This document shows positions 1-11,637 of a stretch of 64,000 nt of DNA, in pieces. A model generated the notes under the pieces. That model saw nothing but the letters and a program-made list of their open reading frames with translations, did not search any database and had not been told where the DNA came from. The stretch comes from Arthrobacter sp. Soil763 (GTDB taxonomy: Bacteria > Actinomycetota > Actinomycetes > Actinomycetales > Micrococcaceae). Each line of letters opens with the position of its first letter. Within the stretch, counting starts at the first letter, position 1. Location: positions 5,685 through 69,684 of the forward strand of contig NZ_LMSH01000001.1 in the NCBI RefSeq assembly GCF_001428365.1, in the 5' to 3' direction. A program made the position numbers and the translations under genes.

Positions 1-196
1 TCAAACTTACCCGCGCGCTTCGCCCTAGTCAAATCAGCGTTTTCGACTCAGTCTTCGAGAGGCTTTTTGTCTTTTCAGCGGATCATCTCCGGGGAGCAGC
101 GCGGAAATAAACTGTACCACCACTCGGCCGCGGTGACAAAGCCGCCCTGGTGCGGGGCCCTCTTGGAGAGAAGTCTGGACCCCGGCCGGGCAGCGA

Positions 197-229
197 AAAG
201 GCCCGGAACCGCGCGGATTCCGGGCCCTT
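197..229 (-). terminator. Intrinsic terminator after mak-glgB
   Basis: Hairpin with arms around 197-208 and 218-229 (GGCCCGGAA pairs with TTCCGGGCC, one mismatch near the base). On the minus strand it is followed by TTTTCGC, giving the short U-run of a rho-independent terminator. It lies just past the branching-enzyme stop codon. I see no gene in 1-245. Confidence 0.7.
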
Positions 230-245
230 CCGGAGCGGCCGGCGG

Positions 246-3200
246 TTAGTCGGCGGCCCTGAAGTAGGCTGCGCCGAGCGGGGGCAGCGTCACGGTTAGC
301 ATGGCGGGCTGGCCGTCCACACCGCCGTCGGACGCTGTCAGCGTGCCGCCGTTCAGTACGCCAGAGCCGCCGTACGCGGGGTCGTCGGTGTTCAGCACTT
401 CCTGCCACGCACCGGCGGCCGGCACACCGAGCCGGAAGTCATGGTGCGGGGCGCCGGAGAAGTTGAACACGCACACCAGTTCATCACCGTCCGCACCGCG
501 GCGGATGAAGCTGAGGACGTTGCGGTCCGCATCGCCGCCGTTGATCCACTGGAAGCCGTCGGGATCGTTGTCCCGCTCGTACAGGGCCGGGGTGGAGCGG
601 TACAGCTCGTTCAGGTCCTTGGTCAGCAGCTGCACGCCGCGGTGGGCGGGGATGTCCGCCAGCCACCAGTCCAGGCCGTATTGTTCGGACCATTCGGCTT
701 CCTGGCCGAACTCGGTGCCCATGAAAATGAGCTGCTTGCCCGGGTGCGCCCACTGGTAGCCGAGGAACGCCCGCAGGTTCGCCAGCTGCTGCCACCGGTC
801 CCCGGGCATCTTGCGCAGCATCGATCCCTTGCCATGGACAACCTCATCGTGGCTGATCGGCAGCAGGAAGTTCTCCGTGTAGGCGTAGACCATCGAGAAG
901 GTGATGGTGCCGTGGTGCCATTTGCGGTTGTACGGGTCCTCGGCCATGTACTTGAGCGAATCGTGCATCCAGCCCATGTTCCACTTGATCCCGAAGCCCA
1001 GGCCGCCCTGGCTGGTGGGCGCGGTGACCCCGGGGAACGCGGTGGACTCCTCGGCGATCATGACCGCGCCGGGGTGCGTCTTGTAGACCGTGGCGTTGAC
1101 CTCCTGCAGGAAGGAGATCGCCTCGAGGTTTTCGCGGCCGCCGAAGCGGTTGGGCCGCCACTGGCCCTCCTCGCGGGAGTAGTCCAGGTACAGCATCGAG
1201 GCGACCGCATCAACGCGCAGCCCGTCGATGTGGAACTCCTCGAGCCAGTACAGGGCGTTGGCGACCAGGAAGTTGCGCACCTCGCGGCGGCCGAAGTCGA
1301 AGATCAGCGTGCCCCAGTCGGGGTGCTCGCCCAGGGCCGGGTCGGAGTGCTCGTACAGCGGTTCGCCGTCGAACTGGGCCAGGGCCCAGGCGTCCTTCGG
1401 GAAGTGTGCCGGCACCCAGTCCAGCAACACGCCGATCCCGGCCTGGTGCAGCTCGTCCACCAGGTACCGGAATTCGTCGGGATGCCCGAAGCGGGAGGTC
1501 GGCGCGAAGTAGGAGGTGACCTGGTAGCCCCAGGAGCCGCCGAACGGATGCTCCGCGACCGGCATGAATTCGACATGGCTGAAGCCGAGCCACTTCACGT
1601 ACTCGACCAGTTCCTTGGCCAGTTGGCGGTAGTCAAGGCCAAGCCGCCAGGATCCGAGGTGGACCTCGTAGACGCTCATCGGGGCGTTGTGCGGATCCCG
1701 AGCCTCCCGCGCCTGCATCCATTCGGCGTCTTTGAAGGCGTAGGAGGGTTCCACCACCCGGGAGGCGGTCAGCGGCGGAACTTCGGTGCCGAACGCCAGC
1801 GGGTCGGCCTTTTCCACCCAGTGGCCCTGCCGGGTCCGGATCTCAAATTTGTAGCACGCCCCTGCTACAACCCCGGGGATGAACAGTTCCCAGACCCCGG
1901 AGGAGCCGAGGGAGCGCATCGAGAATTCCCGGCCGTCCCAGCCGTTGAAGTCGCCCTTGATCCGGACGGCCTGCGCGTTCGGGGCCCAGACGGCGAAGGA
2001 CACGCCGTCGACGTCGCCGAGGGATGACTTGTAGTGCCGCACGTGCGCGCCCAGCACATCCCAGAGGCGCTCGTGGCGTCCCTCGCCGATCAGGTGCAGG
2101 TCGATTTCACCGACCGTGGGCAGGTAGCGGTAGGGGTCGTCGGCGCGCTGCGGCGCCTGCCCCTCGTAGCTGACCTCGAGCCGGTAGTCGGGGACGTGTC
2201 CCGACTCCACCGGTTCCAGCACGGCGACCCAGACGCCGTGGGCTTCGTGGGTCATCGGGACGGTGCCGGCGGAGGTGGCGACCGAGACGGCTTCGGCGAG
2301 GTGCTTGACGGTGCGGATGGTGACATGGCCGTAGTCGTCCAGGTGGGCGCCGAGGACCGAGTGCGGCGCGTGGTGTTCCCCTGCGGCGATGCGGCCGAGG
2401 GTGGCTCCGTCGACGGGAAGCGGGGCTCCGGGTCGATCGGTACGTGCTGATCCTGTCATTTTGTTACCTTCCGGTGCGGCTTCGGCAGGAACGCCGGAGT
2501 CTGTACTGCCGAGGAGACGACGGGACGCATTCACCGGGATGGCGAGCCAGTCCGGCCGGTTCCGTAGTTCGTAAACAACTTCGTAAAGGGCTTTGTCCAG
2601 CCACAGGGCCACGAAGAGCGGCGAGTCGCGGTCGATCGTGCCGGGGGTGACTTCCGCGTAGCCGGCCAGGAAGGCCTCCGCGCAGTCGTCCACCCAGCCT
2701 GCGGGGACCACCGCGGCCGCGGCCGCCGGGGACGCCGTGCCGCTGTGTTCGCGGACCGCCGCGCCGGCGGCGTAGTCGAAGGACCGGAGCATGCCGACGA
2801 CGTCGCGCAGCGGCACGTCGGGGAAGTTGCGTTCGGAGATCGGCCGCAGCGGCTCCCCCTCGAAGTCGAGGATGGCCCAGCGGGCGGGCGCCCCGGGAGC
2901 GCCGGGGACCTGCAGGATCTGGCCCAGGTGCAGGTCACCGTGGATCCGCTGCAGCGGCCCCGCCCCGCTGCCTTTGAGCCGGGCGAGCAGCGCGTCGAGT
3001 TCGGCGTCAAACGGCCCGACGGCGGCGCCGGCCTCCGCCCAGGACTGGCGGACACGCTGGGCGACGCCGGAGGCGATGTCCCGGCCCGGGACGGCCTCCT
3101 CGGCGGTGCCCAGGGCCTCGGCGAGGCGGCGGTGGACGGTGGCGGTCGCGGCGCCCAGGGCCCGCGCCTCGGCGGTGAAATCGGTGCCGGTGCTGGCCGC

Positions 3201-3944
3201 GTCGACGGCGAGGCGCCAGGCGTCCAGCCCGCCGGCCAGGAACTCGTGCGCGACGGCGAGCTCGCCGCGCGCGGTCTGCCCGGCTCCCCCGCTGTCCGGT
3301 CCGGTCCACTCGCCGGTGACCCAGCCGAGGGTTGCCGGGACCTCCGCGGTGCGGCCGGAGGTCAGCGCGGCACCGATCTCGACCTCGGGGTTCTGCCCCT
3401 CGGAGAGCACCCGGAAGAACTTCAGGATCGCCGCGGAGTCGCCGTCGTCGACAATCACCGAACTGTTGGACTGCTCACCGGAGAGCACCCGGACCTTGCC
3501 GGTCGCGAAGGGCAGCCGGTAGCCGGAGGGCACCAAGTGCCCGCTCGCCGCGGCGTCGGCGGTGGAGCCGCCGGTGCGCATGAGCTCAAGCCAGGCCGCG
3601 ATGAACGCCGGGTCGTGGACGCCGTCGTAGATCCAGCCGTGCGCCCCGTCCGAGCCGTCCGCCGGGATCTCCCCGAGCAGGGCCGCGCCCGCCCCGGCGA
3701 TCGGCAGGGTGCGGGCGCTGAGCGGGATCTGCACGACGTCGGTGCGGCTGCCGTCGGCGGTCGGGTAGGTCACCGCCAGGAGCAGGACCTCCAGACGCGC
3801 ACCGGTGTCCGGCGCCCCGCCCAGCTGCACCAGGCCCACGGGCTCGAAGCTGAAGTGGGCGCTCTTGACGGGGAACCAGCGTTGCCGCGGCAGCCAGCTG
3901 CGCAGCAGGGAATCCAGCGCGGGGGAAAGGTTCGGTCGGGTCAT
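246..3944 (-). CDS. glgB: Maltokinase-glycogen branching enzyme fusion (Mak-GlgB)
   Basis: A 1232-residue two-enzyme polypeptide. Residues about 1-480 are maltokinase (Mak): it phosphorylates maltose to maltose 1-phosphate, and HGDLHLGQ near residue 335 followed by LDFEGEP is the kinase catalytic and metal-binding region. Residues about 500-1232 are the 1,4-alpha-glucan branching enzyme: an N-terminal CBM48-like part, then the GH13 barrel with nucleophile Asp about 912 (GLRVDAV), acid Glu about 965 (IAEEST) and Asp about 1033 (SHDEVVHG). Last gene of glgE-treS-mak-glgB, 1 nt after the treS stop. A methionine at residue 496 has its own ribosome-binding site (separate entry), so a free GlgB may also be made. 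Such fusions are, from memory, known in actinobacteria. Assignment of both halves is secure. Confidence 0.93.
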   Translation of the reverse strand: MTRPNLSPALDSLLRSWLPRQRWFPVKSAHFSFEPVGLVQLGGAPDTGARLEVLLLAVTYPTADGSRTDVVQIPLSARTLPIAGAGAALLGEIPADGSDGAHGWIYDGVHDPAFIAAWLELMRTGGSTADAAASGHLVPSGYRLPFATGKVRVLSGEQSNSSVIVDDGDSAAILKFFRVLSEGQNPEVEIGAALTSGRTAEVPATLGWVTGEWTGPDSGGAGQTARGELAVAHEFLAGGLDAWRLAVDAASTGTDFTAEARALGAATATVHRRLAEALGTAEEAVPGRDIASGVAQRVRQSWAEAGAAVGPFDAELDALLARLKGSGAGPLQRIHGDLHLGQILQVPGAPGAPARWAILDFEGEPLRPISERNFPDVPLRDVVGMLRSFDYAAGAAVREHSGTASPAAAAAVVPAGWVDDCAEAFLAGYAEVTPGTIDRDSPLFVALWLDKALYEVVYELRNRPDWLAIPVNASRRLLGSTDSGVPAEAAPEGNKMTGSARTDRPGAPLPVDGATLGRIAAGEHHAPHSVLGAHLDDYGHVTIRTVKHLAEAVSVATSAGTVPMTHEAHGVWVAVLEPVESGHVPDYRLEVSYEGQAPQRADDPYRYLPTVGEIDLHLIGEGRHERLWDVLGAHVRHYKSSLGDVDGVSFAVWAPNAQAVRIKGDFNGWDGREFSMRSLGSSGVWELFIPGVVAGACYKFEIRTRQGHWVEKADPLAFGTEVPPLTASRVVEPSYAFKDAEWMQAREARDPHNAPMSVYEVHLGSWRLGLDYRQLAKELVEYVKWLGFSHVEFMPVAEHPFGGSWGYQVTSYFAPTSRFGHPDEFRYLVDELHQAGIGVLLDWVPAHFPKDAWALAQFDGEPLYEHSDPALGEHPDWGTLIFDFGRREVRNFLVANALYWLEEFHIDGLRVDAVASMLYLDYSREEGQWRPNRFGGRENLEAISFLQEVNATVYKTHPGAVMIAEESTAFPGVTAPTSQGGLGFGIKWNMGWMHDSLKYMAEDPYNRKWHHGTITFSMVYAYTENFLLPISHDEVVHGKGSMLRKMPGDRWQQLANLRAFLGYQWAHPGKQLIFMGTEFGQEAEWSEQYGLDWWLADIPAHRGVQLLTKDLNELYRSTPALYERDNDPDGFQWINGGDADRNVLSFIRRGADGDELVCVFNFSGAPHHDFRLGVPAAGAWQEVLNTDDPAYGGSGVLNGGTLTASDGGVDGQPAMLTVTLPPLGAAYFRAAD
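2457..2472 (-). promoter_or_regulatory. Internal ribosome-binding site and start codon for free GlgB
   Basis: Within the mak-glgB reading frame the minus strand reads GGAAGGT, six bases, then ATG at 2459-2457 (codon 496, in frame). This falls exactly at the linker between the kinase and branching-enzyme domains. The spacing is ideal for Shine-Dalgarno initiation, so the site could produce a separate GlgB of about 737 residues, or be a relic of two once-separate genes. Inference from sequence only. Confidence 0.5.
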
Positions 3945-3945
3945 T

Positions 3946-5742
<1,797 letters not shown>

Positions 5743-5748
5743 TGGCTG

Positions 5749-7821
5749 CTACCTCCGGATGCTCAGGATGTGGGCGGGCTCGACGTGCGCATCGAGGCGG
5801 ACGTAGTTGTACTCGCCCCACTCCCAGCTTTCGCCGGTGAGCAGGTCATCGACGATGAAACCGCCGTTGTGCGTCAGGTCCGCCGGGTCCAGATGCAGGG
5901 CGGGCAGGTCCAGGGACACCGTGCTCTCCCGGGTGCTGTGCGGATCCACGTTCACCACGATGATCACGGTGTCCTTGGAGCCGTCCGGCAGGGTCTTGTG
6001 CTTGGAATACACCACGGTGGCGTCGTCGGTGCTCTGGTGCAGCGTGAGGTTCTGCAGGTCGCCGAGGGCCGGGTGGGCGCGCCGGATCTCGTTCAGCCGG
6101 GTCAGGTACGGGGCGAGAGTGCGGCCGGATTCGGCCGCGGCATCCCAATCGCGGGCCTTGTATTCGAACTTCTCGTTGTCGATGTACTCCTCGGCCCCGG
6201 GCCGGGCGACGTGCTCGTAGAGTTCGTAGCCGGCGTACACGCCCCAGATCGGGCTGGCCGTCGCCGCGAGCGTGGCGCGGATCTTGAACGCGGCCGGGCC
6301 ACCGAACTGGAGGTATTCGGTGAGGATGTCCGGGGTGTTGACGAAGAAGTTGGGCCGGAAGTAGGCCGGCGATTCGTGGCTGACCTCCTGGAAGTACTCC
6401 TCCAGCTCCTTCTTGGTGTTCCGCCAGGTGAAGTAGGTGTAGGACTGCTGGAACCCGGCCCGGCCGAGCGCGTGCATCATGGCCGGCCGGGTGAACGCCT
6501 CGGCGAGGAACACGACGTCGGGGTGCTTCTTGTTCACCTTCGCGATCAGCCATTCCCAGAACCACACCGGCTTGGTGTGCGGGTTGTCGACGCGGAAGAC
6601 CTTGACGCCGTGGCTGACCCAGAGCAGGACGATCCGCAGGATCTCGTTGGACAGACCCGCCGGGTCGTTGTCGAAGTTCAGCGGGAAGATGTCCTGGTAC
6701 TTCTTCGGCGGGTTTTCGGCGTACGCGATGCTGCCGTCCACCCGGGTGGTGAACCATTCGGGGTGGCTCTGCACCCAGGGGTGGTCCGGGGCGGCCTGCA
6801 GGGCCAGGTCCAGGGCCACCTCGAGGCCGAGTTCGCCGGCGCGGGCCACGAAAGCGTCGAAGTCCTCGAAGGTGCCCAGGTCCGGGTGGATGGCGTCGTG
6901 GCCGCCCTCCTTGGCGCCGATCGCCCAGGGCGAGCCGGGGTCGTGCGGGCCGGCCAGCAGGGTGTTGTTCGGGCCCTTGCGGTGCTGGGTGCCGATCGGG
7001 TGGATCGGGGGCATGTAGATGATGTCGAAGCCCATCGCGGCGACGGCGTCGAGGCGCTTGGCGGCGGTGCGGAACGTTCCGGAGGTCCACTCGCCGGTCT
7101 CGTGGTTGCGGACGGCACCCTCGGAGCGGGGGAAGAATTCGTACCAGGCACCCCGGCCGGCCAGTTCGCGCTCCACCAGCAGCGGATAGGGTTCCGTGGC
7201 GGTCACCAGTTCACGGATCGGCTGCCGGGCGACGACGGCGGCGACCTCGGCGCTGAAGCCGGCGGCGAGGCGTTCCTCGGGCGTCTTGGAGGCGTCGGAG
7301 AGCCCGACGACGGCGATCCGCAGGGTCCGCCGGTCCGCGGAGGGCCGGGTGGTGTCTTCCGACGCCTCGGTCAGCAGGGCGGCGCCCTCGGCGAGCATCA
7401 GGTCGACGTCGATGCCCGCTTCGATCTTCACCTCGGCGTTGTGGTGCCAGGTGCCGTAACGGTCGTGCCAGGCTTCGATGACGAAGGACCACTTGCCGGT
7501 CCCGGACGGGGTGAGCTGGCCTTCCCAGCGGTCGGTTCCCATGCCGCGGTCACCGCGCGGGGGTGCGAGCCGGATCCGCTGGCGTTCCTTGCCGCGCGGG
7601 TCCAGGAGCACCGCGCTGACGCCGAGCATGTCGTGGCCCTCACGGAACGCGGTGGCCCCGACGACGATGCTCTCGCCGACGACTGCCTTGGCGGGGAATT
7701 TTCCGTCCTCGACCGCGGGCTGCACCGCGGTGATGGGAAATCTGCCGAATTTGAGGCCCTCCGTGATCAGGGCCTTCGGCTTTTGCTTGGATACGGCACT
7801 GGTTCGCGAGTTAGTCGTCAC
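5749..7821 (-). CDS. glgE: Alpha-1,4-glucan:maltose-1-phosphate maltosyltransferase GlgE
   Basis: GlgE transfers maltosyl units from maltose 1-phosphate to the growing alpha-1,4-glucan, the polymerising step of the pathway. About 690 residues with the GH13_3 layout. Nucleophile Asp about 412 (FRVDNPHTKP) and acid/base Glu about 441 (LAEAFTRP) are 29 residues apart, as in characterised GlgE proteins. The start is uncertain: the frame stays open to a GTG at 7848 (nine residues longer), but a TAGCAT -10-like box at 7857-7852 would begin the transcript near 7845, which favours the GTG at 7821 (MTTNSRTS). First gene of the operon; glgP is divergent. Confidence 0.93.
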   Translation of the reverse strand: MTTNSRTSAVSKQKPKALITEGLKFGRFPITAVQPAVEDGKFPAKAVVGESIVVGATAFREGHDMLGVSAVLLDPRGKERQRIRLAPPRGDRGMGTDRWEGQLTPSGTGKWSFVIEAWHDRYGTWHHNAEVKIEAGIDVDLMLAEGAALLTEASEDTTRPSADRRTLRIAVVGLSDASKTPEERLAAGFSAEVAAVVARQPIRELVTATEPYPLLVERELAGRGAWYEFFPRSEGAVRNHETGEWTSGTFRTAAKRLDAVAAMGFDIIYMPPIHPIGTQHRKGPNNTLLAGPHDPGSPWAIGAKEGGHDAIHPDLGTFEDFDAFVARAGELGLEVALDLALQAAPDHPWVQSHPEWFTTRVDGSIAYAENPPKKYQDIFPLNFDNDPAGLSNEILRIVLLWVSHGVKVFRVDNPHTKPVWFWEWLIAKVNKKHPDVVFLAEAFTRPAMMHALGRAGFQQSYTYFTWRNTKKELEEYFQEVSHESPAYFRPNFFVNTPDILTEYLQFGGPAAFKIRATLAATASPIWGVYAGYELYEHVARPGAEEYIDNEKFEYKARDWDAAAESGRTLAPYLTRLNEIRRAHPALGDLQNLTLHQSTDDATVVYSKHKTLPDGSKDTVIIVVNVDPHSTRESTVSLDLPALHLDPADLTHNGGFIVDDLLTGESWEWGEYNYVRLDAHVEPAHILSIRR

Positions 7822-7961
7822 AGCCTCGACGTTATCTACAAATCGCACAGAATGCTAAGGTCACGCAGTTTTTTGGGCCAATCCTGAGGTCCTTCCGACA
7901 TTTACCGGAAAGAAAGCCAAAGCGGTTCCGGGGCCCTGAGTTGTCCGTTAGTGTTTCGCTC

Positions 7962-10580
7962 GTGAAGGCTATCCGCAGATTTACCGTCCGAACCGTTCTT
8001 CCCGAATCGATCCGACCCCTGGCGCGGCTCGCCACCAACCTTCGCTGGTCGTGGCACCTGCCGACGCGGGAACTGTTCGAGCAGCTGAACCCGGCCGTCT
8101 GGGCCGAAAGCGCGCAGGACCCGGTGACCTTCCTCGGCCTGGTCAGCCGCGAGGAGCTGCAGCGGCTCGCAGCGGACCAGGACGTGGTGCGCCGCGTCCA
8201 CGCCGCCGCCGACGAGCTGGACCGGTACCTGGAGGAGCCCCGCTGGTACCAGAGCCTGGGCGAGGACGCGCCCCGGTGCATCGCCTATTTCTCCCCCGAG
8301 TTCGGCATCACGGAGGTGCTGCCGCAGTACTCCGGCGGGCTCGGCATCCTCGCCGGCGATCACCTGAAGGCGGCCTCCGACCTCGGCGTACCGCTGATCG
8401 GCGTCGGGCTGCTCTACCAGGCCGGCTATTTCAAACAATCTCTGTCCCGCGATGCCTGGCAGCAGGAGACCTATCCGGTCCTGGACCCCGACGGCCTCCC
8501 GCTGACCCTGCTCCGCGAGCCGTCCCCGGACGGGAACGGCCGTCCCGTGCAGATTTCCCTGCCGCTCCCCCACGGCCGGCGCCTGCTGGCGCACGTCTGG
8601 CGGGCCGACGTCGGGCGCGTCCCGCTGCTGCTGTTGGACTCCAACGTCGCGGGCAACGACGACGCCGCGCGCGGCATCACCGACCGGCTGTACGGCGGCG
8701 GCGGCGACCACCGGCTGCAGCAGGAGCTCCTGCTGGGCATGGGCGGGGTGAAAGCGCTGCGGGCCTTCCAGCGGCTGGCCGGCGTCCCGGCGCCGGAGGT
8801 GTTCCACACCAACGAGGGCCACGCCGGCTTCCTCGGCGTCGAGCGCATCCAGGAACTGATGTCCGGGGAGAACCCGCTCAGCTGGGAGGAGGCGCTGACG
8901 GCGGGACGCGCGTCCACCGTGTTCACCACCCACACCCCGGTCCCGGCCGGCATCGACCGCTTCGAGACCTCCCAGATCGAGCATTTCTTCACCGCCGGGC
9001 TGGCCCCGGATGTGCCGGTCGCGAAGATCCTGGACCTGGGCCGGGAAGACTTCGCGGACGGCAATCCGTTCGTATTCAACATGGCGGTGATGGGGCTGCG
9101 GCTGGCGCAGCGGGCCAACGGCGTCGCCAAGCTGCACGGCGTTGTCTCCCGCGGCATGTTCTCCGCGCTCTGGCCCGGGTTCGACCACTCCGAGGTGCCC
9201 ATCACCTCGGTCACCAACGGCGTGCACGTGCCCACCTGGGTTGATCCCCGGGTCTCCCAGCTGGCGCGCGGACAGTTCGGTTCCGACGCCGAGACCGAGG
9301 GCCGCTGGGACCTGGCCTATAACGTCAGCGACGAGGCCATCTGGGCGCTCCGCCGCGAGATGCGCCTGTCTTTGGTTGAGGACGTCCGGCGCCGGCTCCG
9401 GGCCGCATGGAAGAAGCGCGGCGCGGCCGACGCCGAGCTGTCCTGGACGGATTCGGTCCTCGACCCGGACGTCCTGACCATCGGCTTCGCCCGCCGGGTG
9501 CCGACCTACAAGCGCCTGACGCTGATGCTGCGCGACCCGGAACGGCTCCGGGCCCTGCTGCTGCACAAGACCCACCCGATCCAGCTGGTGATCGCCGGCA
9601 AGTCCCACCCGGCGGACGACGCCGGCAAGAAGATGATCCAGGACCTGGTCCGGTTCACCGACGACCCGGCGGTCCGGCACCGGATCGCGTTCCTGCCCAA
9701 CTACGACATCGCCATGGCGCGGACCCTCTTCCCGGGCTGCGACGTCTGGCTGAACAACCCGCTCCGCCCGCTGGAGGCCTGCGGAACCTCGGGGATGAAG
9801 GCGGCCCTGAACGGGTCGCTGAACCTCTCGGTGCTGGACGGCTGGTGGGATGAGATGTACGACGGCGAGAACGGCTGGGCGATCCCGACGGCCAACAACG
9901 ACGCCTCCTCCGAAGAGCGCGACGACATTGAGGCCGCGGCGCTGTACGAGCTGCTGGAAACCCAGGTGGCGCCGAAGTTCTACGGCCTCACGGTCTCCGA
10001 CGGCGCCGGCGCCGCGGGGCCCTCGGAGTCCGGGCCGCAGACCGTCCCCACGCACTGGGTCTCGATGATCAAGCACACCATGGCGCACCTTGGCCCGGCC
10101 GTGTCCGCGGACCGGATGTTGAAGGACTACGTCAACGTTCTCTACCGGCCCGCCGCCGAGGCCGGACGGCACGCCTCCGCCGGCAACTATGCCGAAGCCA
10201 AGGCCTTGGCCGCCTGGTGCGCCCGGGTCCGCGCGGCGTGGCCCCAGATCCAGGTGGAGCACGTGGACTCCGTGGGCGTCTCGGAGGACCCGCAGATCGG
10301 CGACGACCTGCAGGTGAACGCCTACGTGGCGCTGCACGAGCTGCCGCCCGAGGACGTGGCCGTGGAGGTGGCGTTCGGCCGGGCCGAGGACAGCGACGAA
10401 CTGACCGATGTGACCGTGCTGGAGTTGAAGAACGTCGAGGACCTGGGCAAGGGCCGGTACCTCTTCAGCGGCACCCTGGTGATCGACCGCTCCGGCTCCT
10501 TCGGCTACACCGTCCGGGTGCTGCCGAAGCACGAGGGGTTGGCGTCGAAGGCCGAACTGGGCCTGATCGTCAACGCCTGA
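7962..10580 (+). CDS. glgP: Alpha-glucan (glycogen/maltodextrin) phosphorylase
   Basis: Phosphorolyses alpha-1,4-glucan to glucose 1-phosphate. 872 residues of the GT35 family that carries an actinobacterial N-terminal extension (DUF3417-like). The pyridoxal-phosphate lysine is Lys613 in GTSGMKAALNG, followed by the conserved LDGWWDEM. I chose GTG 7962 (MKAIRRFTV) over an upstream TTG at 7941, because no Shine-Dalgarno precedes the TTG and a weak -10-like TAGTGT at 7949-7954 would place the transcript start beside 7962. Divergent from glgE, so synthesis and breakdown of the glucan share an intergenic region of about 140 bp. Confidence 0.94.
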   Translation: MKAIRRFTVRTVLPESIRPLARLATNLRWSWHLPTRELFEQLNPAVWAESAQDPVTFLGLVSREELQRLAADQDVVRRVHAAADELDRYLEEPRWYQSLGEDAPRCIAYFSPEFGITEVLPQYSGGLGILAGDHLKAASDLGVPLIGVGLLYQAGYFKQSLSRDAWQQETYPVLDPDGLPLTLLREPSPDGNGRPVQISLPLPHGRRLLAHVWRADVGRVPLLLLDSNVAGNDDAARGITDRLYGGGGDHRLQQELLLGMGGVKALRAFQRLAGVPAPEVFHTNEGHAGFLGVERIQELMSGENPLSWEEALTAGRASTVFTTHTPVPAGIDRFETSQIEHFFTAGLAPDVPVAKILDLGREDFADGNPFVFNMAVMGLRLAQRANGVAKLHGVVSRGMFSALWPGFDHSEVPITSVTNGVHVPTWVDPRVSQLARGQFGSDAETEGRWDLAYNVSDEAIWALRREMRLSLVEDVRRRLRAAWKKRGAADAELSWTDSVLDPDVLTIGFARRVPTYKRLTLMLRDPERLRALLLHKTHPIQLVIAGKSHPADDAGKKMIQDLVRFTDDPAVRHRIAFLPNYDIAMARTLFPGCDVWLNNPLRPLEACGTSGMKAALNGSLNLSVLDGWWDEMYDGENGWAIPTANNDASSEERDDIEAAALYELLETQVAPKFYGLTVSDGAGAAGPSESGPQTVPTHWVSMIKHTMAHLGPAVSADRMLKDYVNVLYRPAAEAGRHASAGNYAEAKALAAWCARVRAAWPQIQVEHVDSVGVSEDPQIGDDLQVNAYVALHELPPEDVAVEVAFGRAEDSDELTDVTVLELKNVEDLGKGRYLFSGTLVIDRSGSFGYTVRVLPKHEGLASKAELGLIVNA

Positions 10581-10766
10581 GCCTGACCGGCGTTTGCTCC
10601 GTCGTTTTGGTGACGCCGCGAAGCGGCCATGCTCCGCGTGCTCGCTCGTTCCTCCCCACCGTCTCCCTAACCTCGCAAGCTCGGCCAGGGAACCCTGACG
10701 GCGGGGGCCCAGCTTAGACGCACGCTTCCGGATGGCCTGTTCGCGGAGCCGTCGGAGGTCTTGGGG
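10581..10766. other. Intergenic region with imperfect hairpin between glgP and barstar gene
   Basis: Convergent intergenic space of 186 bp with no plausible gene. An imperfect inverted repeat (CCGTC then TCCCT at 10659-10668 against AGGGA and GACGG at 10687-10701) could act as a two-way terminator. No U-run follows. Confidence 0.3.
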
Positions 10767-11120
10767 TTAGAGGCAGACTGTGATGACGGTCAGGTCTGTG
10801 CCGGCGTAGCTTTCGGCGTCTTGGAGGATTTCGCAGATGAGGCCGAAGGCGCGGTCGCTGCGGAAGGTGGGCGGGACCTGCCAGATGACGGTGGCCGGCC
10901 GTCCGTCGTCGGCTGCGGCATCGGCGAAGTCGTGCAGGGCGTCGTTCAGGGCGTCGAGGTTGATGCCGTAGTGTTCCGGGAACTCCAGAACATCGCCGAA
11001 GGCGGCCAGGACCGACTTTTTTGATTCGGCGGCCGGAATTATCAGGACGCGGCGGCCGGCGTCGTGCGCCTGGTCGCGCAGTTCCTCGAGCGTCCAGGTG
11101 TCAGCGGCGAATATTTTCAT
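10767..11120 (-). CDS. Barstar-family ribonuclease inhibitor
   Basis: A 117-residue cytoplasmic protein of the barstar family (PF01337 type). The family signature is the segment around residues 45-62, FPEHYGINLDALNDALHD, which corresponds to the barnase-binding helix and loop of barstar. It begins 6 nt after the stop of the secreted barnase-type RNase, so the inhibitor is made with the enzyme and would protect the producer from RNase that fails to be exported or re-enters. Last gene of glgX-RNase-barstar on the minus strand. Confidence 0.9.
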   Translation of the reverse strand: MKIFAADTWTLEELRDQAHDAGRRVLIIPAAESKKSVLAAFGDVLEFPEHYGINLDALNDALHDFADAAADDGRPATVIWQVPPTFRSDRAFGLICEILQDAESYAGTDLTVITVCL

Positions 11121-11126
11121 GGGTCC

Positions 11127-11618
11127 CTACTTGCCTTCGGCGATGAATTTGAACGAATTGTAATGATCGGCGGTGTAGTACTTTTCGCCGCCGGCGCCCG
11201 TGACGATCCGGCGCGCGCCGCGGTCCGACTCCCCCGGTGTCGGGACGGTGAATTCGCGGTAATAGCCGGAGGATTTCCGCGGCAGAATACGCTCGAAGTT
11301 GCTGAACACGGCGTTGTCCCGGGCATACGGGTACGGTCCGCCGCGGGCGATGAGGACCAGGACCCGCCGGGCCTCGGACGGCAGTGCCGACGCCTTGATC
11401 TCCGGCAATCCGGACGGGTTGGCGACGCCCGGGGCCCGCGGTGCGGTTGTCGGCGCGGCTGTGCGGGCGGTCGGGCTGCCGGCAACGGGGCTGCTGGTGG
11501 TCGCCGGGCTTGCGGGCGACGGGCCGGTCCCGGCCTGGGGCAGACCGCCCAGGACGAACACCAGGACCACCAGCCCCAGCAGCGCGGCGAGCGTCGCGAG
11601 GAGCCCTCGGGTCTTCAT
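11127..11618 (-). CDS. Secreted barnase-type (guanyl-specific) ribonuclease
   Basis: 163 residues from ATG 11618, chosen because AAGGA sits 6 nt upstream and an export signal follows directly (MKTRGLLATL then a hydrophobic stretch to about residue 27). A Pro/Thr/Ser/Ala-rich linker of about 45 residues precedes the barnase/microbial RNase domain at about 75-163. All three catalytic residues are visible: Glu122 (YREFTV), Arg about 133-137 (RGARRI) and His152 (ADHYNSF). It should cleave RNA outside the cell or on the surface. 19 nt after glgX and 6 nt before its barstar inhibitor. Confidence 0.88.
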   Translation of the reverse strand: MKTRGLLATLAALLGLVVLVFVLGGLPQAGTGPSPASPATTSSPVAGSPTARTAAPTTAPRAPGVANPSGLPEIKASALPSEARRVLVLIARGGPYPYARDNAVFSNFERILPRKSSGYYREFTVPTPGESDRGARRIVTGAGGEKYYTADHYNSFKFIAEGK

Positions 11619-11637
11619 GCGTGGTCCTTCCGGGCCG

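Noticed and set aside
10767..11618. Classical intracellular toxin-antitoxin system
   Set aside because: The RNase has an export signal and linker; it is a secreted enzyme with a cytoplasmic protector, not a plasmid-type addiction module.
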